DNA of 7,202 bases from Ignavibacteriales bacterium. Its GTDB lineage: Bacteria > Bacteroidota > Ignavibacteria > Ignavibacteriales > Ignavibacteriaceae. The stretch's first letter is position 1; every line of letters begins with the position of its first letter. This document shows, piece by piece, positions 1 to 7,185 of this stretch. The translations under genes and the position numbers were made by a program. The notes beneath the pieces were generated by a model, which worked only from the letters and a program-made list of their open reading frames with translations, was not told the DNA's origin and searched no databases. The stretch lies in contig JAGUXE010000004.1 in the NCBI GenBank assembly GCA_020061995.1, forward strand, positions 1-7,202, given 5' to 3'.

Positions 1-2
1 CT

Positions 3-116
3 GATAGCGTTGTTATGAATATCAAAACTCCTGAACTCTTTAACTCGGTGAACACCCAAACTCATATTGGCTGGAGTGAAGGGGAAGAAAGGGGGATGAA
101 TGCTGAAGGATATTAA
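3..116 (+). CDS. Possible 3' end of an upstream gene, cut by the left edge
   Basis: One plus-strand frame is open from the left edge to a TAA at 114-116, giving 37 residues that end in ERGMNAEGY. The other two forward frames hit stops early (TGA at 16-18 in frame 1 and TGA at 2-4 in frame 2). If real, it is the C-terminus of a gene overlapping cas8b by 17 bp, the same overlap length as between cas5 and cas3. I do not recognise the peptide. It has several glycines, but they do not form a convincing Cas6 glycine-rich loop. An open frame of this length can arise by chance, so the call is weak. The stretch is near 43% G+C, higher than the operon body. I see no convincing promoter in it. Confidence 0.22.
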   Translation, partial: DSVVMNIKTPELFNSVNTQTHIGWSEGEERGMNAEGY

Positions 117-2211
117 AAATCTTACAGAATTATATCTTTATTCAAAAGGATTGTTGCCTGAAGGCAAGCCTTGGGGGACGTTCCATAATGAACTTGTTCA
201 GAATCCATCAAAAGATGCCATCGGATTACTTGCAGATGCAAATCCAAAAGATAAGTGTAAATATGCCTTATTTGTTGATGTTAATACGGAAACAAAGAGC
301 TGCGAAGTAAAAGATTATGTTGAGATAGGGGCATTAAATAACTGGGCAAGTCATTTATTCTGGCAGGGTTCTGGTGGTGCTCAAAGGGATAAAATCAGAA
401 ATACCCCGCATAAAATCTATAGTAGCAAGAAAGATTTTACTACTGAAGATTTCATAAAACCCTTACAGTCAATCCTTGATAATTACTGTAAAATGCAAGA
501 AGGAAAGGGTAAGAAAAAAGTAATTAAAGAAACAGGGCCTTTATTTTGGGATATAAATAAAAAAGAGCAAACGGAATGGCTTCAAAATATCATTGATATT
601 TTGAACACAAAGAAAGATGAATTGGATAAACAAATAATAAAAGGTTATGAAGAAAACGGTCAAAAGGTTCAGGGCAAATTTCCTTCTATAAAAACTGGGG
701 AGTCTGTTTTTGTGGGACTAATGATTGATAACAAAGCTATTGGAGAATATCCATTATTTCAGCATTATTTGCTTTTTGTAAGAACAAGTGCTGGAATTCA
801 AAAAGGGTCTGATAAGTTTAAACACAAGATTGTTACAGATGTTATTAATAAGTTAAAAGGGATTTGTCCTTCCTGTCATAGAGAAAAACCTCTCTTAGAC
901 CAATGGAGTGTCCCTGCAGAATTATCATTTTATCAGATGACAAATGAAAGCCTTTCATCTTATTCATATCCATCTGCCTCTTTTCGCTTATGTCAAAGTT
1001 GTGCGGATTTATTGTTCTTATTTAAGCAAAGCCTTCTTGAGAATTTAACACGCAAATTGGGCGGTAACGAATGTCTGATTTTACCGTCTATAAAACTTCT
1101 TCCAACAGATCAAAATGAGAAAAGGAGGTTATTTGCCAATCTTGAGAAAATATGGGATTCATCGACCTTAAATATAAAGCCAACTGAAGAAAGGTTGTTA
1201 TATAGACTTGCTCAATTGCCGTCCTATGCAACGGTCAGCTTTATTTTTGGAGATTATATTACGGCAGGAAAGTCACAGAATGTCAGAAGAATGGATGAAA
1301 TAAACATTGTATTCCCTGATGTTTTGCCGAGCAGGCTCTCACAAATTTCTACTGCAATACAGGAGGCGAATAGTCAATTAGATAAAATGTGGTCGCTGGC
1401 AGGAAAAGATGGAAACTGTAGATGGACTGTCCGTGATGATTTTCGATTGCTTCAGAAATTGTTTTATCCCTCATGGGATGAGGACAAGACAAAAAAAGAT
1501 AAAACAAATAAATATTATAAAAGCAGAAGGCGGGCAGAAATTGAACGCTATTTGAGGGCGGTATTTTATGGTGAAAACATCACACATGATGGAATAGCTG
1601 ATGATTGTTATAGTAATTTGATTTCTGCTATCAGAACGACACGAACTGCGAAGAAGGACGATAATAATAGATATGCAAGAGATAATTATATCGGTAATCT
1701 TCTTTCGTTGTTGGTCTTTTTGGAGAAACTTGAGATACTTCCAAAAACTAAAAAGGAGGACATAAATATGAGTGAAATAGCGTTTGAGTTTAAAGCAATG
1801 CCCGAATTGGGCAAGTTTGTTGCGATGCATCCTTTATTAAAAGACAAACAATATCTTGCCCCTTTCTTTGTTGGATGCCTGTTCGCGTATACCGAGAATA
1901 TACAAAAAGAAAACAGCAGGCTTGCTGCATATAACTGGTTAGGCACAATGGCTTTAACATATGATGATATTTTGAATGATATTTACCATAAGGTTCTTAA
2001 TTACATTACTAACAAAGAAAAACTTGTGTCGAGTTCAAGATTGCAGGAGCTAACAAAAGCTATTGCTCATTATGACAGGGGGAAATGTGATAATGACAGA
2101 GTTGCTTTAACAGCTTTTTGCCATGGATGGGCAGTTGGTAGGGATTTTATTTATATGAAAAAAGAAGACCCAAAACAAAATGATAAAGGAGGAAGTAAAA
2201 ACAATGAGTAA
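100..2211 (+). CDS. cas8b: Type I-B CRISPR Cascade large subunit Cas8b (TM1802/Csh1-like)
   Basis: This is the large subunit of the type I-B interference complex. Family knowledge assigns it PAM recognition, binding near the crRNA 5' end and recruitment of Cas3. The 703-residue product has a split zinc-ribbon-like pair, C256-PS-C259 and C298-QS-C301, as seen in TM1802-type Cas8 proteins. A lysine/arginine-rich stretch (about 460-485) could contact nucleic acid. The region from about 557 to the end is predicted helical and corresponds to the fused small-subunit (Cas11) domain. The ATG at 100 is chosen because an in-frame TGA sits directly upstream (97-99) and a purine-rich GAAAGGGGG lies at 87-95; the nearby ATG at 96 opens only six codons. 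The gene overlaps cas7 by 8 bp. Identity rests on the CxxC pairs, the length and above all the position before cas7-cas5-cas3, because Cas8 sequences diverge strongly. Confidence 0.92.
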   Translation: MLKDIKNLTELYLYSKGLLPEGKPWGTFHNELVQNPSKDAIGLLADANPKDKCKYALFVDVNTETKSCEVKDYVEIGALNNWASHLFWQGSGGAQRDKIRNTPHKIYSSKKDFTTEDFIKPLQSILDNYCKMQEGKGKKKVIKETGPLFWDINKKEQTEWLQNIIDILNTKKDELDKQIIKGYEENGQKVQGKFPSIKTGESVFVGLMIDNKAIGEYPLFQHYLLFVRTSAGIQKGSDKFKHKIVTDVINKLKGICPSCHREKPLLDQWSVPAELSFYQMTNESLSSYSYPSASFRLCQSCADLLFLFKQSLLENLTRKLGGNECLILPSIKLLPTDQNEKRRLFANLEKIWDSSTLNIKPTEERLLYRLAQLPSYATVSFIFGDYITAGKSQNVRRMDEINIVFPDVLPSRLSQISTAIQEANSQLDKMWSLAGKDGNCRWTVRDDFRLLQKLFYPSWDEDKTKKDKTNKYYKSRRRAEIERYLRAVFYGENITHDGIADDCYSNLISAIRTTRTAKKDDNNRYARDNYIGNLLSLLVFLEKLEILPKTKKEDINMSEIAFEFKAMPELGKFVAMHPLLKDKQYLAPFFVGCLFAYTENIQKENSRLAAYNWLGTMALTYDDILNDIYHKVLNYITNKEKLVSSSRLQELTKAIAHYDRGKCDNDRVALTAFCHGWAVGRDFIYMKKEDPKQNDKGGSKNNE
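1751..1759 (+). promoter_or_regulatory. Internal ribosome binding site for Cas11b inside cas8b
   Basis: AAAAGGAGG ends 8 nt before the in-frame ATG at 1768. It is one of the two best Shine-Dalgarno matches with a properly spaced ATG in the window; the other is the cas7 site. It is encoded by the Lys-Lys-Glu codons AAA AAG GAG (codons 551-553). The G-ending AAG and GAG are what create the site in a gene that mostly uses A/T-ending codons, which is consistent with selection for ribosome binding rather than chance. Confidence 0.82.
1768..2211 (+). CDS. cas11b: Cas11b small subunit, internally translated from the 3' end of cas8b
   Basis: The predicted product is 147 residues, identical to Cas8b residues 557-703. 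Small (Cas11) subunits line the belly of Cascade and stabilise the crRNA-DNA hybrid and the displaced strand. In types I-B, I-C and I-D, Cas11 is known to be made from an internal start within the large-subunit gene. Here the sequence shows an in-frame ATG with an ideal ribosome site 8 nt upstream, placed just after a charged linker (KTKKEDIN) that separates the main body of Cas8b from its helical C-terminus. The size fits the family. The operon has no standalone cas11 gene, so this product would fill the missing role. The tail after about residue 130 is lysine/asparagine-rich and probably disordered. Translation from this start is inferred, not shown. Confidence 0.8.
   Translation: MSEIAFEFKAMPELGKFVAMHPLLKDKQYLAPFFVGCLFAYTENIQKENSRLAAYNWLGTMALTYDDILNDIYHKVLNYITNKEKLVSSSRLQELTKAIAHYDRGKCDNDRVALTAFCHGWAVGRDFIYMKKEDPKQNDKGGSKNNE
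2185..2192 (+). promoter_or_regulatory. Ribosome binding site that decides the cas7 start
   Basis: AAAGGAGG lies 11 nt before the ATG at 2204. An in-frame ATG at 2180 lies upstream of this site and has no Shine-Dalgarno of its own, so the longer reading (8 extra residues, MIKEEVKT) is unlikely. The site lies within the last codons of cas8b and so allows cas7 to be translated strongly; Cas7 is the most abundant Cascade subunit. Confidence 0.85.
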
Positions 2212-3412
2212 CACTACTTTAACCAATAGGCATGAGACTTTGTTTTTATGGGAAGTTCGCAAGAGTAATCCAAATGGTGACCCAAGTGGAAATGAACCTC
2301 GTATAGATAGGTATACAAAGAAATGTGATGTAACTGATGTCTGCATTAAAAGGTCAGTCAGAGGTTATATCGCGGTAAAAGAAGGAATTGATTCGCTGTT
2401 AGTAACAAAACTCGGTAAAGATGCTTCTGAAACTGTAACTCTTAATGAAAGATTAGGGAATTATTTATTTGGTAACAATAACTTGGCAGGCACAGTGGCA
2501 TACATTAAAAACGCCGTTAAAGGTAGGTTGAATGAAAAAACAGACGCGTATAAGCAATTTCTTGAAAAACCATCACCAGACGGGCTTAAGAAGCTTTTAG
2601 ATAAATTGGGGAAATCTAAGGATAAAGAAGAGGAAAAAGCAGTATCGGCGAGTAAAAAAGAGGATGAAAAGGAAAAGATTGTAGTTGGTAATGTGTCAGC
2701 AGATGAGGTTCAAAAGGACATAATTAATTCCTTGAGAGCATATTTATGTGGCACCTTTAAAGACTTAAGAATGTTCGGAAGTGTGCTTGCATTAAAAGGT
2801 AATTTAGAAATATTGGGAGGACCTTTAACAGGCCCAATCCAAATAGAAGTTGCTACATCATTACATCGAGTCGTCCAGTCAAACAAACAAATAACCAGCG
2901 TAATGGGAAGCAAAGAAGAGAAGGAAGCAGGTATTATTGGCGATACTCATTGCATTGAATATGGTCTTTTTGCTACAAGTAGTGTTGCCAATGAAAACGT
3001 GGCTAAATTCACAGGACTTTCCAATGAAGACCATGATTTATTTCTAAAAGCCCTTTGGCGTGGCACTCGAGATAGACATACCCGTAGTAAGAATCAAGTT
3101 CCGAGGTTATTAATAGACATTGAATACAATAAACCTTTTCATTTTGGAGACCTTGTGAACAGCATAAAGTTAAATCCTATTGAAAAAAATGGAAAGCCTG
3201 TTGACGAAGAAGCATACAGAAGTATTGAAGACTTTACTATTGATCTAAGCAAGTTCTATCAAAAAATAGAATCTAAAAAGGGAGCGAAGGGAGCTGTTCA
3301 ATCAATTAAATTTGCTTCTAATGAACTGATGACATTTAAACAATTTAAAGAATGCCTACACGATGATCTTAAAGGAATAGTTACAGAAATCCCTAACATT
3401 GATTTTGAGTAA
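2204..3412 (+). CDS. cas7: Type I-B Cascade backbone subunit Cas7 (Csh2 family)
   Basis: This RAMP-fold protein polymerises along the crRNA spacer and forms the Cascade backbone. The 402-residue product starts with the Csh2 signature: RHETLFLWEV, then NPNGDP (residues 22-27), PRID, and TDVCIKRSVRGYI (44-56). Further family-like segments are DLRMFGSVLA (187-196), GPLTGPIQI (206-214) and ALWRGTRDRHTRSK (about 293-306). Csh2 proteins are usually nearer 300 residues. The extra length lies mostly between about 100 and 170, which includes a highly charged Lys/Glu stretch (about 135-160) that looks like a flexible surface insertion. The start at 2204 is preferred over 2180 because of the ribosome site at 2185-2192. 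The stop shares one base with the cas5 start (TAATG), suggesting translational coupling. The assignment is secure. Confidence 0.95.
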   Translation: MSNTTLTNRHETLFLWEVRKSNPNGDPSGNEPRIDRYTKKCDVTDVCIKRSVRGYIAVKEGIDSLLVTKLGKDASETVTLNERLGNYLFGNNNLAGTVAYIKNAVKGRLNEKTDAYKQFLEKPSPDGLKKLLDKLGKSKDKEEEKAVSASKKEDEKEKIVVGNVSADEVQKDIINSLRAYLCGTFKDLRMFGSVLALKGNLEILGGPLTGPIQIEVATSLHRVVQSNKQITSVMGSKEEKEAGIIGDTHCIEYGLFATSSVANENVAKFTGLSNEDHDLFLKALWRGTRDRHTRSKNQVPRLLIDIEYNKPFHFGDLVNSIKLNPIEKNGKPVDEEAYRSIEDFTIDLSKFYQKIESKKGAKGAVQSIKFASNELMTFKQFKECLHDDLKGIVTEIPNIDFE

Positions 3413-4137
3413 TGAAGACAGAAATGAAAGTTTTATCTTTTATGATGTACGGACGCTTTGCTCATTTCTGTAGCCCCTATACTAATGTTTATCGGTTAAC
3501 ACAACCCTGTCCGACAAAAACTGCAATTATGGGATTTGTAGGTTCGGTCTTAGGTATTGAAAAAGATGACTTGAGCCTTTATTCAATATTTCAGTGTGGC
3601 GTAGAGATTTGCGGTGAATATCGCACAATATCTATGCCTTATCTGACACGGCAGGGATTTTCTGGAAGTTCAGCGAATAAAGAGTCTTCAAGGACATCGG
3701 TTGAGGTTATTGTTAATCCAAAGTATATGATTTATATCACTGGAGAAAACGAAACCCTGATAAAACTTCAACAACTGATGGAAAAACATGAACCTATATT
3801 CACGCCCTGCCTTGGTCTTGCTCAATTTATAGCAAGCACGGATTTCAATGTGTCTGATATTGCAGAAGCTAAGATAGTTGATGGAGATCGCATAGAAGTA
3901 AGCGGCGCTTTAATGCGGGGAATTCATGGAGAGTTAGATTTTGATAAAATAAATCAATTACCAAAAGACTATAAATTGCACATAACAGAATTTGAGGGGT
4001 TAAAAGGCATCAAGCCTCCGAGGGATTTTGAACATACAGTCTTCTCAGTTAACCTTGACGGAGGAGCAGTACCGATAACAAATTGTATGAATATTCTGCA
4101 TATACCAGCATGGAATAAATATGTGCCAATATTCTGA
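3412..4137 (+). CDS. cas5: Type I-B Cascade subunit Cas5
   Basis: This RAMP-fold subunit caps the crRNA 5' handle and joins Cas8b to the Cas7 filament. The 241-residue product shows the classic Cas5 N-terminus: a first beta strand, then GRFAHF (residues 14-19) and PTKTAIMGFVGSVLGI (34-49). The later TPCLGLAQFIAS (131-142) is also typical. In type I-B this protein is structural and is not the crRNA nuclease; that role belongs to Cas6 here. The ATG at 3412 overlaps the cas7 stop by one base and has no clear ribosome site, so it probably depends on ribosomes finishing cas7. A second ATG at 3424 would remove only four residues and cannot be excluded. The 3' end overlaps cas3 by 17 bp. Confidence 0.94.
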   Translation: MKTEMKVLSFMMYGRFAHFCSPYTNVYRLTQPCPTKTAIMGFVGSVLGIEKDDLSLYSIFQCGVEICGEYRTISMPYLTRQGFSGSSANKESSRTSVEVIVNPKYMIYITGENETLIKLQQLMEKHEPIFTPCLGLAQFIASTDFNVSDIAEAKIVDGDRIEVSGALMRGIHGELDFDKINQLPKDYKLHITEFEGLKGIKPPRDFEHTVFSVNLDGGAVPITNCMNILHIPAWNKYVPIF

Positions 4138-6481
4138 TATTAAGTCACATCCCGATTTGCCGCTTGAAAAACACTTACAACAGGTTAAAGAGATTGCAGT
4201 TGAACTGTTAGAGAATAAAAAAGTAAACTTTCCTTCCCTTAGACTCAAAAAGGAGCATCTAAAAACATTAATTGAAAAGGCTACTTTACTCCATGATATA
4301 GGCAAGGCAACAGCTTATTTTCAAAAACGAATAAGAACCGGTAGAAAATGGCCTAATGGAGAACATTGGCATACTGGCTTGTCTGCTTTACTCGCATACG
4401 AACCGCTGATAAATTATTGCAAAGAAAATAATTTAAACGAAGCGATTGCTTTAGCACCTTTATTGGCGATTTTATATCATCATTCTGAATTATCAAAAAA
4501 TCTGCCTAACGATTCAGCAATGGAAGACCGTCTAAAAGCCTTTAAAAGAGAGATCCTAAATAGCCAACCCCCAATGGATGCTGGTCTTACGGGCAACATA
4601 AATTCGCTTAATCTTACGGGGATAGATTGTGGTATAGAAGACCTTTTCTCTGACATGTCTTCTTTTTCCGATGAGCAAAAAATAGAATTTAGATTATTGA
4701 CTTTATTTATCTATTCATTGCTTTTAGAAGCTGACAAAGCCTATCTTGCCGTCACAGATAAATCCCTCTATCAAAGACAGCCTGTAGCTATAGATTCCGA
4801 TGTGATCGACCTTTACAAGGCAGAGAAATTTAAAAACAAAAGGGCAAGTATAAATAGGGATAGGGGAAATGCCTACAAAGAAGTGATTTCAACATTAAAA
4901 ATCATTGATATAAACAACCATATCTATTCATTAACGTTACCTACCGGAATGGGAAAAACATTATTAGCTGCCTCATGGGCAATAAAATTGAGGAATAAAA
5001 TCCAGAACGATCTGGACTTTGTACCTCAGATTATTGTCGCCTTACCGTTTCTTTCTATTATTGACCAGACTGCCAATGAATATGAGAAATTTCTTAAGAA
5101 TCCGAATGAAGAGTTATTCCTAAAGAATCACTCCCTATCAACTTTGGAATTTAATGGATACGAACCAAACACCGCAGAATTCTTTGCCAATATATGGAAA
5201 TCACAGATAATAATGACTACCTTTGACCAACTTCTATATGCTTTCCTTAGTTTTAAGCCGAAATACCTTATGCGATTTCATAATCTTTTTAACAGTATCA
5301 TTATTATGGATGAGGTTCAGGCATTACCTCCTCACCTGTGGCATCCTTTCTCAACTTTCATAAAATGTATTGCAGACATTGGAAATAGCTATGTTCTCCT
5401 CATGTCTGCAACACAGCCACAATTTATAGAAAATGCCAAAGAACTTGTACCAACACTTAAAATTGGAGCATCCCTTAAAGGGCCGAAAAGATATTTTGGA
5501 AAACAGCGCAGGTATAAACTTCTGTTAAAACACAAAGATACTATAGCAATAGATGATTTTAGTAATCATCTAATAGAGGAACTTCCTAAAATTGAAGAAA
5601 ACAAAATCATGATAGTACTCAACACAAGGGATTCAGCAAGAAAGGTCTACACAAGCATCAAAGATTTCGCAGGTGATAGAGAAAAATACTTTTTATCATC
5701 ATATGTTATACCTGCTGAGAGATTAATTAGGATAGAAAAAATAAAAGAATCAAAGCGGGCATTAGTTATAACGACTCAATGTATCGAGGCAGGCGTTGAT
5801 ATAGACATGGACTATATAATCCGTGATTTTGGCCCATTGGACTCGATTATTCAAGTTGCAGGGCGATGTAATAGAGAAGGTGAAAAAGCAACCAAAACAG
5901 TAGAAGTTGTTAGGTTATATGACCCAGATGCAAAATGTAGCTATTGTCCCAGTGGCGAATTCAATGCAATGGTCTATGACCGACTCGCTCTTGATGCAAC
6001 GGCCGATATTTTAAATAAAGCTGGAAAAAATGAGATAGCAGAAAGCAAAGTCTTTGATCTTGCGAGGCAGTATTTTAAAGAGCTAAAGCGTAAAGATTTA
6101 GGAAACGACAGAACAAAATGCCTGCTGGATTTCTCGCATAAGTACCTAAAAAATGGGAGGCAACATGATTTCAATATTAGATTAGAGCTAAGGGGAGAAC
6201 TGAAACAATACAACGTAATTGTCAATAATTTAGCTTCTGATTTAAGAGAAGAAATAGAGAATATCTTTGAAGAAAATATGGATAGGTGGGAGCGAAGGAG
6301 AAAGTTAAAAGGGCTTGCCAGCAAAATTGCGATGAATTCAATATCTATAAATGCCTATAAATTTAATCCAGATACTATTGCAGATAAAGGAAAGGGTAAT
6401 TTTTATTTTCTTGAACCTCACTATTATGATCATGAGATTGGCTTTAACTATCAAGCACCTACGGGAACGATTATCATATGA
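4121..6481 (+). CDS. cas3: CRISPR-associated nuclease/helicase Cas3 (HD domain plus SF2 helicase)
   Basis: Cas3 is recruited to target-bound Cascade, nicks the displaced strand, and then unwinds and degrades DNA 3'-5' using ATP. The 786-residue product keeps both activities on one chain. HD nuclease residues visible are H10/H18, the HD pair H58-D59 in LLHDIGK, H82/H84 in EHWHTG, H120-H121 in LYHHSE, and D205 in EADKAYL. Helicase motifs are Walker A PTGMGKT (274-280), motif II DEVQ (397-400), motif III SAT (429-431), motif V TTQCIEAGVDID (551-562) and motif VI QVAGRCNREG (578-587). All look intact, so the enzyme should be active. A C605-SY-C608 pair precedes the helical C-terminal region; whether it binds metal is unknown. 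The start lies inside the end of cas5 with only a weak GGA upstream, implying coupling. The stop overlaps the cas6 start as ATGA. Confidence 0.98.
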   Translation: MCQYSDIKSHPDLPLEKHLQQVKEIAVELLENKKVNFPSLRLKKEHLKTLIEKATLLHDIGKATAYFQKRIRTGRKWPNGEHWHTGLSALLAYEPLINYCKENNLNEAIALAPLLAILYHHSELSKNLPNDSAMEDRLKAFKREILNSQPPMDAGLTGNINSLNLTGIDCGIEDLFSDMSSFSDEQKIEFRLLTLFIYSLLLEADKAYLAVTDKSLYQRQPVAIDSDVIDLYKAEKFKNKRASINRDRGNAYKEVISTLKIIDINNHIYSLTLPTGMGKTLLAASWAIKLRNKIQNDLDFVPQIIVALPFLSIIDQTANEYEKFLKNPNEELFLKNHSLSTLEFNGYEPNTAEFFANIWKSQIIMTTFDQLLYAFLSFKPKYLMRFHNLFNSIIIMDEVQALPPHLWHPFSTFIKCIADIGNSYVLLMSATQPQFIENAKELVPTLKIGASLKGPKRYFGKQRRYKLLLKHKDTIAIDDFSNHLIEELPKIEENKIMIVLNTRDSARKVYTSIKDFAGDREKYFLSSYVIPAERLIRIEKIKESKRALVITTQCIEAGVDIDMDYIIRDFGPLDSIIQVAGRCNREGEKATKTVEVVRLYDPDAKCSYCPSGEFNAMVYDRLALDATADILNKAGKNEIAESKVFDLARQYFKELKRKDLGNDRTKCLLDFSHKYLKNGRQHDFNIRLELRGELKQYNVIVNNLASDLREEIENIFEENMDRWERRRKLKGLASKIAMNSISINAYKFNPDTIADKGKGNFYFLEPHYYDHEIGFNYQAPTGTIII

Positions 6482-7185
6482 CTGTTGATATCTCAGAAAG
6501 TAGAATGGATAAGAAAGTTTTAAATACAATTGTCTTTTTACATTTTGATAGACATGCGAATAACTTACAACCAAAAGACATACGAGGCGCTATTTCCGCA
6601 TTATGTCCTAATGAAATATTGCTACATCAACACCTTGACGATAATTCAGTCAAATATAAATATCCACTTGTACAATATAAATATGTTAAGGGAAATTGTT
6701 TATTGTTGGGAATTGAAGAAGGAGCAAAACTCATTTCAAATCTTAATCTTGTTGGAAAATCAATTGTATTCTCAAATGATACATATAAAATCCTTAAAAA
6801 GGATACATTCATTGAAGAATTTCCTTATGGGATTAATAAAGTAAATTCTGTTTACTCCTTCCTCACCCCCTGGCTTGCATTAAACGAAAAGAACTACGAG
6901 AAATACCAGAAACTTGGAGGGTGGGCAAAGAGAAAAGAGCTTCTTGAGAAGATTCTTATAGGCAATATCATCTCAATGTCAAAGAGCCTCGGTTATACCG
7001 TGCCTGAGCCTATCAAGGCAAATATCAACAATTTAAAAGAAGTCCAAACCTCTCTCAAAGGCACGCCGATGCTTGGGTTTTTAGGCACGTTCTCTGTGAA
7101 TTTTGAAATCCCGGACTACTGGGGGATCGGGAAATCGGTGTCAAGGGGGTTTGGAACGATTATAAAAGTAAGAAGTAAGAAGTAA
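6478..7185 (+). CDS. cas6: CRISPR repeat RNA endonuclease Cas6 (Cas6b-like)
   Basis: Cas6 cuts precursor crRNA within the repeat to release crRNAs with a 5' handle and often stays bound to the 3' end. The 235-residue product has a RAMP-like N-terminal half and ends in a Cas6 glycine-rich loop, GIGKSVSRGFG (residues 216-226). LLHQHL places histidines at 50 and 52, which are candidates for the catalytic residue, and FLTPWLALNEKNYEKY (128-143) is conserved in this family. The ATGA overlap with cas3 favours the start at 6478; Met10 (6505) is an alternative, and neither has a strong ribosome site. Cas6 genes often precede cas8 in type I-B loci; here it follows cas3. Codon use changes sharply at about codon 126 (see the junction at 6850), so the two halves may have different histories. 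The stop codon lies inside a 7-bp tandem repeat. Confidence 0.91.
   Translation: MTVDISESRMDKKVLNTIVFLHFDRHANNLQPKDIRGAISALCPNEILLHQHLDDNSVKYKYPLVQYKYVKGNCLLLGIEEGAKLISNLNLVGKSIVFSNDTYKILKKDTFIEEFPYGINKVNSVYSFLTPWLALNEKNYEKYQKLGGWAKRKELLEKILIGNIISMSKSLGYTVPEPIKANINNLKEVQTSLKGTPMLGFLGTFSVNFEIPDYWGIGKSVSRGFGTIIKVRSKK
6844..6860. other. cas6: Compositional junction inside cas6
   Basis: By hand count, 6481-6840 is about 29% G+C and 6841-7140 about 44%. At third codon positions, cas6 codons 1-125 end in G or C in about 18% of cases and codons 126-235 in about 60%. The switch is abrupt: the six codons from 6853 all end in C. The reading frame continues unbroken. The likely cause is homologous recombination at a conserved stretch of cas6; an assembly join is the alternative. 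Confidence 0.7.

Noticed and set aside
1..99. Glycine-containing tail as the C-terminus of a second Cas6
   Set aside because: The spacing of glycines and the lack of an aromatic GFG-type ending do not match the Cas6 loop; too little sequence is visible to claim it.
1122..1135. Strong Shine-Dalgarno-like AAGGAGG inside cas8b
   Set aside because: The only nearby start-like codon is a TTG 4 nt away, out of the cas8b frame and too close; no supported reading frame follows.
1361..1389. AGGAGG followed by an in-frame ATG (Met430 of cas8b) as a second internal start
   Set aside because: The spacing is 20 nt, too long for efficient initiation, and the product would start inside the Cas8b body rather than at the small-subunit domain.
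1471..1946. Minus-strand open frames opposite cas8b
   Set aside because: Their products are rich in Ser, Ile and Phe as expected from antisense reading of an A+T-rich gene, with no start signals or family resemblance.
6155..6182. GGGAGG plus ATG inside cas3 as a nested gene
   Set aside because: The spacing is only 4 nt, the ATG is out of the cas3 frame, and the frame ends after six codons at TAG.
6530..6844. Plus-strand 104-codon frame inside cas6
   Set aside because: It lies in another frame of a well-supported Cas6, has no ribosome site, and is explained by the A+T-rich composition of this half of cas6.
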